NCBI RefSeq assembly: GCF_003865075.1
Contig: NZ_BHWB01000014.1
Coordinates: forward strand, 54,884-118,883
Origin: Bacteroides faecalis
GTDB lineage: Bacteria; Bacteroidota; Bacteroidia; Bacteroidales; Bacteroidaceae
Length of the DNA stretch: 64,000 bases
Reading direction: 5' to 3'
The stretch's first letter is position 1. Each line of letters opens with the position of its first letter. The translations under genes were made by a program, and so were the position numbers. The notes beneath the pieces are model-generated. The model worked only from the letters and a program-made list of their open reading frames with translations. It was not told the origin of the DNA and searched no databases. Positions 17,629 to 27,746 of this stretch are shown piece by piece.

Positions 17629-18534
17629 TTAATAATTTCTGATCAGCAATTCATTGACCGCTTCTCTTTTCTCGGCTATGGAACAGATGGAACGGAAGAT
17701 GCTGATTCGCTGGATATGGAAACCGGCATAGAGGTCGTCGAAGAAGGTGTTCTCAGGGTTCTTTTGCCGGGGATCGGAGTGGAAAGCATTCATTTGGCAC
17801 CGGTTTCACCTATTCCCTTGCAGAAATTTGCCAGGTTGATCTGCTCTTCATCTCCGAAGTCCTGTGGCATGTAGGAGGTGCAGGAGTTACCCTCATTGAC
17901 CGGCTTATAAGGCGGGTCAAAATAAAATAGGGAGTTGGCTCCGGTGTATTCTGCGGTCTGCCGGTAGTCACCGTCCAGAATCACAACATCTTGCAGCAGC
18001 TTGTGGTTAAAGCGGATCAGTTCCTCTTCCAACAGTTTTACCCGTCCCCCGGCACCAAAAGTGACGGACAGCTTTCCGCTATGGTTTCACGGAGTAGATG
18101 CCGTTATAACAGGTACGCATGAAGAAGATAAACAGGGCGGCACGGGTGATGTTATTCGGGTTTCCTTCATTGTAGTAGGTACGTTTCTCCATGAAGTAGA
18201 CCCTTCTTCGGGTATGTTCCTCCAGCGCGATGTATTCGTCCTGTATCCGGGCAAGCACTTTAATAAGCTGCTCCGGGGATTCCTTGATGACGCGGTAGAC
18301 ATTGATCAGAGCCTCGTTGGAGTCGTTGATGACGCAACGGATTTCCGGATAGGCTTGTCTTATTCAGAAGAAGAGGGCGCCGCCACCGACAAACGGTTCT
18401 ACATAGGTATCCATCTGTCCGAAGTCTTTCGGAAGGGATTCGATAAGTACGGGAAGCAGTCTTCTTTTACCTCCCACCCAGGGGAAGCAGGGTTTTCCCG
18501 GCAGGTTGGCCGGAGAACTTTTCTTTTTTTCCAT
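17629..18534 (-). pseudogene. DNA adenine methylase (Dam type), decayed
   Basis: Piecing frames together gives a 301-residue N6-adenine methylase: FPWVGGKRRLLPVL and EPFVGGGALFF (SAM binding), FMRTCYNGIYSV, FYFDPPYKP (catalytic DPPY), AK[W]MLSNSDP and the terminal ELLIRNY. It is broken by TGA at 18364-18366 after GGGALFF, by TGA at 17790-17792 at the conserved KWML Trp, by a +1 insertion near 18080-18090, and by a compensating 1-bp loss near 17780. Both ends are in the same frame, so the damage is limited to point changes. In an ICE such an enzyme would protect or regulate the element; here it is almost certainly dead. Confidence 0.85.
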
Positions 18535-18572
18535 GTTTACAACATTTAAATGATTAATAAATTAAATAGGGA

Positions 18573-20585
18573 TTATTCATCGTCTGCCGTTTCCAGCAGG
18601 TGTTTCAAGTTGGGATCATTTTGGATGCGAAGCAGCTCTTTTTCGATGATTTGCGTCACGTCTTCCTTGATTTGATAGTAGTTCCTTTCGATTTCCTCTT
18701 GCATGTGGTCCTTACCATCCGCACCGGTAAAGTCGGTTATGACGGGGATAGGCTTGTAGGCTTTTGTTTCGGCGGCTACCCGTTCATTGTCCACCACGAT
18801 CTCGCAATGGAATATCTTCTGTTCTATCTTCTCCCCGAAGTTGTCGCAGACACTGCCGACAAACTCTCCTTGCGAGAGGTTGGAGATTTTGGAGGCAGGT
18901 ATCAGCGAGTCGAGCTGGGTACTGATATTGGTTGAGGTGTCTTCACGGGTCATATTAATGGATTTGCGCTGTTGGAGCACTTTCCCAAACCTTTCAGAAA
19001 GGTTTTTCGCTGTTTCTCCGACCACTTGCCCGGAAAAGATATTTCCAATTGTGTTCTGGATCACCCGCGCCTCCTTATCACCGTAGTCACGTATTAACTG
19101 GCTGAAATCCTGTGCTCCCAGACATACTGCCACTTTGTTGCTACGGGCGGTAGCGATCAGGGTGTCAAGTCCTTTAAAGTAAAGTGTGGGAACCTCATCC
19201 ACTAGAATAGAGCATTTGAGCCTGCCTTTTCGGTTGACCATTTTAACGATACGGGCATTATACAATCCTAACGCACATGAGTAAATATTCTGTCTGTCAG
19301 GGTTATTGCCGACGCACAAAACTTTGGGTTCCTCCGGATTATTGATATCCAGCGTGAAGTCATCTCCGGTCATAATCCAATATAAGGCAGGTGAGATCAG
19401 CCTTGATAGCGGAATTTTGGCGGAAGCTATCTGCCCTTGGAGCTGCTCCATCGCACCACCTTTCCATGCATCCATAAAAGGTGACAGGTAATTCTCCAGC
19501 TCCCGGTAAGAGGTCAGTATGGTGAACAGGTCGGAATACGGTTTATTCAATAGCTCTATGGCATGTGGGAAGGTGCAGAATTTCCCGTTTTCATAGATTT
19601 TAAGATACCAGATCACCGCCGCAAATAGCACAATCGGGCTTTCTACAAAGAAATCTCCCTGCTTTTGAATCCAACTCTTGTTCAAATTTAACATGATTAC
19701 ATACGCTGATTCGTATGCATCCGCGATATCGGATAGAAACGAAGGATTGAGGGGATTGCACCGGTGGCTGTATCTGGGATCATCGAAATTAATCACATAA
19801 AATCCGACCGGCTTGGCATACTTATCCTTGTTTTTAAGCAGCTGGTTATAAGCAATTATGCTTAAATCCGGATACTTAAAATCATAGATATAGGCGGCGA
19901 ATCCTTTCTCTATCTGCTGGCGGATATAGTTATTGATGATGGCATAACTCTTTCCTGATCCCGGCGTGCCTAATATCAATGAGGCGCGGAAGGGATTAAT
20001 CACGTTTATCCAGCCTGAATAGGTCTTTCGTTGGTAACGGAAACGGGTGGGCAGGTTTACCGAGTATTCATTGGCAATCAACCTGCGCTCCTGCATGAAG
20101 CTCTCGTTCTCGTCGTTAAAGACGTCATCCATGAGTTGGTTCTTCAACAGGCGGCTGATCCAGGTTCCGGCGGTAAGCAGGCTGATATATCCGGCAGCTA
20201 CGGTAGCTACATATAATAAGGTTAGAAGCGCGACGGGGAAGCGTGCCGTCAGTAAGAGCTCGCTACCAAAAAAGAGCAGCATCCCGGCTATAAGGTAACA
20301 GCCGATACTCCTTCATGACATCTCCACGTCCTTCCGTCCTTTCGCTCCCATGCAGGAGAAGAAAAGGAAGAGCAGACTGAAGGACTTGCTCACCAGCGAA
20401 TGGGAAAACAGCCCGGTATCCCGCTGGAAATTGAGCAGTATCTTGTCCACGACACCGATGTTCAGGTTCATGGAAAGAAAATAGGGATAGCAGAAATAAT
20501 AGACATTCATCACTAAAAATAGGATGCTGATGGCCCTCATGAAGTCAAGGTTCTTATTGAGCCCTCTGGTTTCGTCTTGTGACAT
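18573..20585 (-). pseudogene. mobC: Type IV coupling protein (MobC/TraG/VirD4-like) with one in-frame TGA
   Basis: Coupling proteins are hexameric ATPases that hand the relaxosome to the conjugation pore. The 670-codon frame starts MSQDETRGLNKNLDFM with membrane helices in the first 170 codons. Walker A is ILGTPGSGKSYAI and Walker B is CSILVDEVPTLYF, followed by GAQDFSQLIRDYGDKEARVIQNTIGN. A TGA at 20313-20315 falls in the linker between membrane helices (EMS[W]RSIGCYLIAGMLLFFG), where Trp fits. The large C-terminal piece alone would retain the ATPase but lose the first helices. Length and layout match MobC of Bacteroides elements. Confidence 0.88.
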
Positions 20586-20618
20586 AAGCGGTATGATAAT
20601 TAATGGTGATACATTTTA

Positions 20619-21848
20619 TTAGCCCAGATGCGGACCTCTGCGTTTTCTCTTTTTCTTTTTCCCGTAAGGGCTTTGCGTCAGGTCGTCTGCCGGATACGGA
20701 TAGGATTCCAAAGAGAATATATCAAGCAGTCCTTCCACCAGCTCCGTCTCTTTCATTTCCGGTTCGGACGGATGGATAACAGGGGCTTCTTCAGTCTTTT
20801 CCGGTGGGATCGTGCCGTACTTCCGGTTTATAACCGATGCCGAATATTCTTTGCCCAGAAGCGAGCCCTTGAATACGGTCTTTGAGTTATGGTCGATGTA
20901 GGTCACGCCATAGATCACACCGGAATCGTTCTGCCAGAGTATGGCGGCAATGCCTTTTCCAGAAAGTTCCTGCAGGAATCCCTGACGGGTGGGCTGTCCT
21001 TGCAGGGCGGTAGCGATAGCTTCCTTCGTCTGTACGGGTACGGGATGTCGGGCAATTCATTGTTTGCTTTTCACAAATTTCTTTTGGAGTGCCTCGTAGC
21101 CTACGCTTTTACCGATCTTGCTGGATTTGATGGCTACGCCGGTCCGTTCTCCTTTTTCATCGGTAGCCGCATAGACCAGTCCATGATAGGTCTTTCCCTT
21201 TATCGTCTTGTGGGCCTCTTCCACCGTTACATGGAAAAGGCCAAGCAGGGCTTTAAACTCCTTGACGGATTGGAACTTGTATCCCTGCATGACGGGCTTG
21301 ACCACATTGGCTATCTGATGCTTGATATCCCCCTTCCGGTAATCGACGGCAGTCAGCGGCAGGGATTCCCGTCGCTCCATCTTCTCGGCGGGTAACAGAT
21401 GGTATTTCCTCTCCAGCTCCCGGCAAACAGCGGTCGAGCGTTGCCATTCTTTGTAATCTTTAATTTTCTTTCCCTGCTCGTCAATACGCAGGGAGACGAT
21501 ATGGATGTGGGGCCTGCCGATATCCTCATGCCGGTAGATGATATAGGGTTGGTTGCCATATCCCATTTTTTCCATGTATTCCTGGCCGATAGCGGTCAAC
21601 TGTTCATCGGTCAGCACATCGTCCGGGTGTGGATTTAATGAAATGTGGATAACGGGCTTCTCAGTCCGGCGGTTAGCCGCCAGATACGGTTCGAAGGAAC
21701 GGATGCAGTGCTGGATGGTCGGATGGCCGTCTGCCGGTTCCATGATCCGGTTTCATGCCAGTGGCCGTGCCTGCTGCTTGTCCACTTTTTCTTGATTGTA
21801 GTATAATGCCCCGTAAACGGAGGCTCCTGATGTTATTTTTGCAACCAT
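20619..21848 (-). pseudogene. mobB: MobB/BmgA-like relaxase with two in-frame TGA codons
   Basis: A 409-codon frame starts MVAKITSGASVYGALYYNQEKVD, the classic start of Bacteroides relaxases of the relaxase/mobilization nuclease family (MobP). The catalytic region KPVIHISLNPHPDD and the histidine triad region YIIYRHEDIGRPHIHIVSLRID are intact. TGA codons at 21753-21755 (LA[W]NRIMEPADG) and 21057-21059 (KSKQ[W]IARHPVP) interrupt it; the C-terminal third continues in the same frame to 20619. It overlaps the end of the MobA-like gene by 16 bp, as usual in this module. As read, no full-length relaxase would be made. Confidence 0.88.
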
Positions 21849-22294
21849 TGTTCAAATTCTTGGGTGAGACGGATAATCTCCCGGTTGAGAGATATTAGTT
21901 CAATAGTCAGTTGCTCCAATTTATAGAGCATGGCAAGAGCCTTCTTTTCGGATAGTCCGGTATGCAGAGCTTTGACTGCCTGGTTATAGTTTACTCCGAT
22001 CCGGCGGTATTCGCTCTGCAGGTTGGTCAGCTTGATGTAGTAGTCCGTTGCCGCCTTATCTATTTTCACGACTTTCATCGGTTTGTCGAAAAGGGCGGCA
22101 AGGATGAACTGGGATTTATTATTAGCTCCCGAATTCTCAAAGAGCCTCTCAAACTCGATGTTCTGGAGTTCGTCCAGACGGAATCCGTAATAATAAGAAT
22201 GAAGTTCTGATTCCTCTTTGGGATTCCGTCCGCCTCTTCATTTGCTCGAAGTGTCAGCCCGTCCGGGTTTGCGTGTACTATTGATTTTAGCCAT
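21833..22294 (-). pseudogene. mobA: MobA-like relaxosome accessory protein with one in-frame TGA
   Basis: The 153-codon frame starts MAKINSTRKPGRADTSSK, then TGA at 22238-22240, then RGGRNPKEESELHSYYYGFRLDELQNIEFERLFENSG, which looks like the ribbon-helix-helix/MobC-family DNA-binding proteins that help relaxases at oriT. The remainder (KVVKIDKAATDYYIKLTNLQSEYRRIGVNYNQAVKALH) is the conserved helical part. The stop is close to the start, so little product is expected unless a downstream start is used. It overlaps mobB. Confidence 0.8.
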
Positions 22295-22419
22295 ATCTTT
22301 TCAGGTTTTATTTATCCGGCAGCAAAATAAGTGATAATTTTGATACGAACCTAAAATCGGAAAGTGACTACAAATGACAAGAGATGACTATTTGTGACAG
22401 GGGGTAAAAATACCCCTGT

Positions 22420-23037
22420 TCACTTCCCGTTTCCGCAAGCCGCGATGTTCTTTTCAAAGGTTTCCTTTAGTTTGGGCAGCAGGACGGAATAGTTCTTTTT
22501 GCGCCGGGCAAGGTCGGCACGCAGGTCATATGGTTTGGGAATGGCAACATTGAAGAGTTTCTCAAAAGCGGAAACGATACCGGCGAAAGAGAGGCGTTTG
22601 CCGCTTTCGTCCGTAATCAGCCCGCTGTAATCCAGCGAGGAGATCAGTTCCATCAGGTTGACCAGCGAACCTTTCCAATGGAGCGATGAAAGAAACGAGG
22701 AAGGTGTCGTGATGGTTCCGGGGTACTGTACACCAAAATTGACCAGCTCTATTTCCGCCTCCACCAGCAGGAGGCATTTGTCCAGATAGAATTCGGCTAC
22801 TGCCGTGTGGAAATGTCCTGTTCGGGTGAATAACTTCTTTAGGGAAATCAGTTCTACCTTGCTGTGAAGCAGATGGCGCAGCCTTTCCGATACGGAAACC
22901 GATTCGATGGCGAGGTCGTAAAGGTATTGTTCATATTCGGTATAGGAGGAAGAGAATTCTTCATCGGAAACTGTCTGTTTTGGGCTTGAAGCCAGAGATA
23001 AATAATTGAATATACGGCATTCTGTAAATGGTTTCAT
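22420..23037 (-). CDS. rteC: RteC-like regulator
   Basis: In CTnDOT, RteC is made under RteB control and activates the excision operon. This product of about 205 residues has the family features LYDLAIESVSVSERLRHLLHS, KLFTRTGHFHTAVAEFYLDKCLLL and the C-terminal YDLRADLARRKKNYSVLLPKLKETFEKNI. I prefer the Met at 23037; an upstream ATG at 23076 is also possible. It is separated from rteB by a strong terminator, as expected for an independently controlled gene, and lies upstream of the mobA-mobB-mobC genes. It seems intact. Confidence 0.8.
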   Translation of the reverse strand: MKPFTECRIFNYLSLASSPKQTVSDEEFSSSYTEYEQYLYDLAIESVSVSERLRHLLHSKVELISLKKLFTRTGHFHTAVAEFYLDKCLLLVEAEIELVNFGVQYPGTITTPSSFLSSLHWKGSLVNLMELISSLDYSGLITDESGKRLSFAGIVSAFEKLFNVAIPKPYDLRADLARRKKNYSVLLPKLKETFEKNIAACGNGK

Positions 23038-23170
23038 ACGGCATACATTTGATTTGTTTATACCGGAGTAAGCCAAATGAAATGCCTCTGCTATCGTTTA
23101 AAGCTCTATACCTTTTTAAAATACTGACAATCAACAATAAACAAATTTCATATAGAAACGGGTGTAAATA

Positions 23171-23219
23171 AAAAGTGTAAGCCGTCCTTGACAAGAATGT
23201 TAGGACGGCTTACACTTTT
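23171..23219 (-). terminator. Strong terminator after rteB
   Basis: A perfect 18-bp stem (AAAAGTGTAAGCCGTCCT at 23171-23188 with its complement at 23202-23219) and a 13-nt loop, with a T-rich end on the minus strand. It closes the rteA-rteB transcript ahead of rteC. Confidence 0.85.
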
Positions 23220-23251
23220 GTAAACCTCATTTGCTTCGGGTTATCCTCCGG

Positions 23252-24538
23252 TCAGTCGATGATATGGTATTTCCTTAGTTTCTCATACAGGGTAGTCCGG
23301 CTGACATTGAGCAACCGGGCCGCCTTGGAACGGTTGTCACCCGTCTTTTCAAGGGTCTGGAGAAGCAACGCCTTTTCTTTTTCTTCTTCCGTCCACTGCG
23401 TTTCTTCTTCTTTAGGAAGGGAGATTTCAAGGTTCAGGTCTGAAACGGAAATCCATTGCTCTTGGCAGATGAGTACGGCTCGACCTATTACATTCTTCAG
23501 TTCACGGATATTCCCCGGCCAGGGATATTCCAGCAGTGCCGCCTCTGCCAGCCGGTCAAAGCCACGAAACGATTTATGGGCCTTGGCGCAAGTGAGTTTC
23601 AAGAAAAAATAAGCCAGAGGAAGGATGTCTTCCCGGCATTCTGCCAGTGTAGGAATCCGCAGAGTGAACTCATTGAGCCGGTGGAACAGGTCTTCCCGGA
23701 AGCGTCCTTCTCCGATGGCTTTTTCCAGATTCTCATTGGTGGCGGCAACCAGCCGGATATCAAAAGAGTATTCTTTCGTGGAACCTACCGGCTTGCAGCG
23801 TTTCTCTTGCAAGGCCCTGAGCAGGAGCATCTGTGTCTTATAGGAAAGGTTGCCTATCTCGTCCAGAAACAATGTCCCTCCGTTAACGGCACGGAACAAT
23901 CCGACCTTGTCGCTTTCCGCACCGGTAAAGGCTCCCTTCTGATGACCGAAAAACTCGGAGGCGGCAAGCTCATCGGAAATGGCCCCGCAGTCGATAGCCA
24001 GATACGGCTTGTTCTTCCGATGGCTCCGGGCATGTATCTCGGCTGCAATGTGCTCCTTCCCGGTGCCGGAAGCCCCACGGAGCAGAACGGAGATGTCGGC
24101 ACAGGCAATCATCTCTATCAGACGGTACATCTCATGGGCTTTGGGGCTTTCACCTCGGTAGAACTCCTGTTCGTTATCGTTTTTATCCAGTATCTCCGTT
24201 ATCAGAGCCAAGAGATTGTCTGGCTGCACAGGCTTACACAGGTAGTTGATGGCTCCCAGTTGCATGGTTGTCACCGCATTCTCCACCTGTCCGTAGTTGG
24301 TCATGATCAGAAAAGGGATAGAGTAGTACTTCTCATTCATCCATTTCAGGAGCGAGGTGCTATTTCCGTCCGGCAGGCGCAGGTCTGCCAGTATTAGGTC
24401 GAACTCCTTTTGCCCGATGGCTTTACGGGCATTCGCAAGGGTTGCCACGCATTCGGTTTTCATCCCTTTTTTCACCAGCCAGTTGCTGATGCTACGGCTG
24501 AACACAATATCATCTTCAATAATCAGGATTGTTTTCAT
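23252..24538 (-). CDS. rteB: RteB-like sigma54-type response regulator
   Basis: Domains in order: receiver (IIEDDIVFS; phospho-acceptor Asp in LILADLRLPDG; residues 1-115), AAA+ sigma54-interaction domain (Walker A GASGTGKE, the GAFTGA loop as KGAFTGAESD, GTLFLDEIGNL, residues about 135-370) and a Fis-type helix-turn-helix (NRSKAARLLNVSRTTLYEKLRKY). The 428-residue length fits. It is predicted to be phosphorylated by RteA and to activate rteC. It overlaps rteA by 23 bp. Intact. Confidence 0.93.
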   Translation of the reverse strand: MKTILIIEDDIVFSRSISNWLVKKGMKTECVATLANARKAIGQKEFDLILADLRLPDGNSTSLLKWMNEKYYSIPFLIMTNYGQVENAVTTMQLGAINYLCKPVQPDNLLALITEILDKNDNEQEFYRGESPKAHEMYRLIEMIACADISVLLRGASGTGKEHIAAEIHARSHRKNKPYLAIDCGAISDELAASEFFGHQKGAFTGAESDKVGLFRAVNGGTLFLDEIGNLSYKTQMLLLRALQEKRCKPVGSTKEYSFDIRLVAATNENLEKAIGEGRFREDLFHRLNEFTLRIPTLAECREDILPLAYFFLKLTCAKAHKSFRGFDRLAEAALLEYPWPGNIRELKNVIGRAVLICQEQWISVSDLNLEISLPKEEETQWTEEEKEKALLLQTLEKTGDNRSKAARLLNVSRTTLYEKLRKYHIID

Positions 24539-26933
24539 AGGCTTTCCTCCCGTATTTTTCAGCGTATACTATCAGTTTTTCCACTGCCCGGATGATGTCC
24601 CGCATTTCCATGGATTGTCTATTGGTCCACTCTGTCGCAGGTTCTGTCACCAGTTCCCGTAAATGAGACAAGGGGAAATCCAGACGGACGGTTTCCCATA
24701 GGGGCAGGTTCTTATGCAGGATGGAGGCGGCGGCCTCCTTGTCTTGTCGGTCTAAGGCAGCGGTTAATGCGGCAAGGTCTTTCCGGCTCTCTTCGATAAA
24801 CAGGGCGAGCATTTCCTCCCTGTTGTCCTCTCCTGAAAGGATGAGTGAGAAATCGGGAGCATACTCCTTTCTGTCTTTTTCTCCTATCACTTGTGCCACT
24901 GTATTTATCAGTTCTTCCATAGAGAATGGTTTATGGATGCAGCCCGAAAAGCCGCCCGACAGATACTCGTTGTCATCATCCACCCGTGCCGTTACCGCTA
25001 TGACGGGGATTGTCTTTGCGTTCTCCATATTGGATGCCCGGAGCAGTTCAAGTATTCCGTAGCCGTCCGTTTCAGGCATCTGTATATCCGTCAGCAGCAG
25101 GTCATATCTTTGTGACCGTAGCCGGGTAACCAGTTCACGGCTGGTCTGGCAGCAGTCGCACCGCACTCCGTTACGGTTAAACATCTCTTTGGTAATGTTC
25201 AGTTGCATCCGGTCGTCATCAATGACCAGTACGTTGATTCCATCCAGATGATAATCAGTAGCGATGCGTGTCTCATCCATCTGGGTGGATTCATCCGCCT
25301 CAAGGAGTGGCAGGAATGCGGTAAACGTGCTGCCTTCACCCGGTTTGCTTTTTACGGTAAGGCTTCCCTGCATCCCGGAGACCAGCCTGCTTGCAATGGC
25401 CAGCCCCAATCCGAAACCGGGAACATTACGGGCATTGTCCAACCGTTCAAAAGCTGTGAATATCCGGGTTGTTTCTTCCTCCGTCATCCCGGTACCGGTG
25501 TCCTGTACCGAGAAATGCAATTCTTTATTCCGGTATTCCGCTTGCAGGCGGATTTCACCTTGCCGGGTGAATTTAATGGCGTTGGAAAGCAGATTGTTCA
25601 GGATTTGCTGGAGCTGGGAACGGTCACCGCTTACTACCACATCCAGACCGGAAAAGGCGGTTGTCAGCCGCAGCTTTTTCTTTTTGGCCAGCGAACCGTA
25701 GTTCCGGGCTGTTTCGCTGAAAAGGGTCTCCAGCCGGAAAATCGAAAGGATGGGTTTGTTCCTGCCGGTATCCAGCAGGTAGAATCCGATCAGCGTATTG
25801 ACCAGCCCGATCATGTAATCGGAAGAATGGAGTATATTTTCCGCATACTCGTCCTTGCGGCTCTTCTTTTCTTCCCCGGGGAGCAGTTCGGCGCATCCTT
25901 TGATAGTAGCCAGTGGCGCACGAAGGTCATGAGCGATGGTGAGCATCATGCGTTTTCTGGATTGTAGGAGCTCCGTGTTCTCACGATTGGAGGCTTCCAG
26001 CTGACGCTGATACTGGTTTATCCTGTTCAGATCCCGGTGGATGATAAGATACAGGAGGACGGTCAGCAACGAGATGAGGACAGCCAGCAGAGAGACCGTA
26101 TGGAACGAGCGGTCGCGTGTGGAAATGAATTGCCTGTAACGCTCATCAAGCCGTATTCCAGCATCCGCCTCAAAGTCCCTGACAATCCGGTGTAGCCTGT
26201 GGTTCAGGTCCGTGTTGTTACTGTACAGGAGGTCCATCTGTTCCAGCAGCCTTTCCCGTTCGGCTTTCTGCATGTCGGTCACCTCCCTGTCAAGGGAGTG
26301 CAGCATGCTCGTGACAGATGTGGTACCCTGATGTTTACCAATGGACTGTCGCTGGCGTTCCAGCTGTTCCTTCTGCTGCAGATAGGCCGATTTTTTCCTC
26401 CCGGGCCTGATGAATGACCAGAAACCCTTCTTCGGAGTTTCCTCCTCCTTCTTTTTCTCGGCAGGAAGGACATCCGCCTGCTGGATATGGGACACGATTG
26501 CCGGAATCTTGCTGTTCACGATCTCGCCGGTCTTGCGCAGACGCCCGAACGTGTCCATGACCGTGTCTAACAACAGTTCCTTTCTTTCCAGCAGCAGGCA
26601 TAACGAATCTATGCGCGACTGTTGTTCGGGAGACTTCACATACCTTTTCAGTGTCTGCAACATGTTACAGACACTGTCTTTTTTTGTGTGGTAGAGTCCA
26701 AGGTCGCTTTCATCCCAGACGCTGGCTGTTTCACCGTAAGTGGCCAGTCCCAGCAAGCCCGCGTATGTTTCTCCGGCCAGATGCCGGATACAGGCCAGTT
26801 CATGCTCATCCTGTCGCAGGCTGTTCCGCCTCGTCTGTTCCTTGCGGAAGATATGAATGGTCAGGACGAGCAGGAGAAGCAGTATGACATATCCTAAAAG
26901 GATTTTAAGTTTCAACCACATGGAAGTCTTCAT
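24516..26933 (-). CDS. rteA: RteA-like hybrid sensor histidine kinase
   Basis: An 805-residue membrane kinase: N-terminal helix (LLGYVILLLLLVLTIHIF), periplasmic sensor region with coiled coil, second helix (VSLLAVLISLLTVLLYLII), HisKA (IAHDLRAPLATIKG), HATPase_c (LLSNAIKF, GFGLGLAIASRL), a receiver (DLLLTDIQMPETDGYG) and a C-terminal Hpt-like domain (SILHKNLPLWETV). This matches the RteA architecture. In CTnDOT rteA follows tetQ; here it follows the metabolic/stress cluster. The signal it senses is unknown. Confidence 0.92.
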   Translation of the reverse strand: MKTSMWLKLKILLGYVILLLLLVLTIHIFRKEQTRRNSLRQDEHELACIRHLAGETYAGLLGLATYGETASVWDESDLGLYHTKKDSVCNMLQTLKRYVKSPEQQSRIDSLCLLLERKELLLDTVMDTFGRLRKTGEIVNSKIPAIVSHIQQADVLPAEKKKEEETPKKGFWSFIRPGRKKSAYLQQKEQLERQRQSIGKHQGTTSVTSMLHSLDREVTDMQKAERERLLEQMDLLYSNNTDLNHRLHRIVRDFEADAGIRLDERYRQFISTRDRSFHTVSLLAVLISLLTVLLYLIIHRDLNRINQYQRQLEASNRENTELLQSRKRMMLTIAHDLRAPLATIKGCAELLPGEEKKSRKDEYAENILHSSDYMIGLVNTLIGFYLLDTGRNKPILSIFRLETLFSETARNYGSLAKKKKLRLTTAFSGLDVVVSGDRSQLQQILNNLLSNAIKFTRQGEIRLQAEYRNKELHFSVQDTGTGMTEEETTRIFTAFERLDNARNVPGFGLGLAIASRLVSGMQGSLTVKSKPGEGSTFTAFLPLLEADESTQMDETRIATDYHLDGINVLVIDDDRMQLNITKEMFNRNGVRCDCCQTSRELVTRLRSQRYDLLLTDIQMPETDGYGILELLRASNMENAKTIPVIAVTARVDDDNEYLSGGFSGCIHKPFSMEELINTVAQVIGEKDRKEYAPDFSLILSGEDNREEMLALFIEESRKDLAALTAALDRQDKEAAASILHKNLPLWETVRLDFPLSHLRELVTEPATEWTNRQSMEMRDIIRAVEKLIVYAEKYGRKAYENNPDY

Positions 26934-27155
26934 TCTTATATTGGAATCCTACAAAAAGGCGTGTTCGCTCATATAAAAGGGAATAATAGAAACTTATGAT
27001 AAAAGTTTATTACTGTTTCAAACCATTTGAGGATACCTCGCAAGTTTGCTATCACACAGTTGATCTTTTAATCTTTTTTTATACTCACAGAAAGGATAGG
27101 AACCTGCTTTTTATGACTGAAACATATCACATCCCCTTTATTGGACATTACATTC

Positions 27156-27692
27156 TCATTCGATCATATTGTTTTCATTTCGGCTCATCCGTTTCTTCAC
27201 CCGTTCTACTGCTTCCGATACAATTTCTTTGTTTTCAAAGCGTTGTGTATAATTGGTATAGTCTGGATGAATCCGTTTGTAGGTCGGGTCAAGAAACAAA
27301 GGACTGGAAATAATATGGTCCGCTGTCGAACGGTTACAACAGAAAACTATATTTTCAACTCCCGCCAGCCGGGTCAGTGCCTTTACATCCGTGTCATGTG
27401 GCTGCAATGTCATCGGATCCGTGAAAAAGAACAAATAATCAATCTCTCCTTCCACAATACGTGAGCCCATTTGCTGGTCACCACCTAAAGGACCGGATTT
27501 CAGAATCGTGATATCCCATTCTGTTTCAGGATGTTTCTCTTCGAGCGCTTTTTTAATGAGTGTACCGGTGGTTCCCGTACAATAGAACTTATGCCCTATC
27601 AGACGTTCCGAGTTCCAAAGAACCCATTCTATCATGTCCTTTTTCATTGCATCGTGTGCAACCAGACCGATTTTACGAACAATTGTTTTCAT
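27156..27692 (-). CDS. mgsA: Methylglyoxal synthase
   Basis: Converts dihydroxyacetone phosphate to methylglyoxal and phosphate, a bypass of lower glycolysis. Family motifs are present: IGLVAHDAMKKDMIEW, CTGTTGTLI (phosphate binding), KSGPLGGDQQMGSRI with the catalytic Asp, and FFTDPMTLQPHDTDVKAL. I use the second of two adjacent Met codons, preceding KTIVRKIGL. It is the last gene of the stress/metabolic cluster, 223 bp from rteA. The C-terminus is some 20 residues longer than the E. coli enzyme, with a charged tail. Confidence 0.93.
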   Translation of the reverse strand: MKTIVRKIGLVAHDAMKKDMIEWVLWNSERLIGHKFYCTGTTGTLIKKALEEKHPETEWDITILKSGPLGGDQQMGSRIVEGEIDYLFFFTDPMTLQPHDTDVKALTRLAGVENIVFCCNRSTADHIISSPLFLDPTYKRIHPDYTNYTQRFENKEIVSEAVERVKKRMSRNENNMIE

Positions 27693-27746
27693 CATAATAA
27701 TAAAATATGGTTTATGTGATAATATAATTAACAATATCCAACAGCT

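Noticed and set aside
15927..22294. A simple alternative genetic code (UGA always Trp) for the element
   Set aside because: TGG is still used for Trp in the same frames and TGA is the evident stop of rteA, rteB and the primase, so full reassignment does not fit; partial readthrough remains possible.
23456..24397. Plus-strand 313-codon frame
   Set aside because: Shadow of rteB, which has complete AAA+ and receiver motifs.
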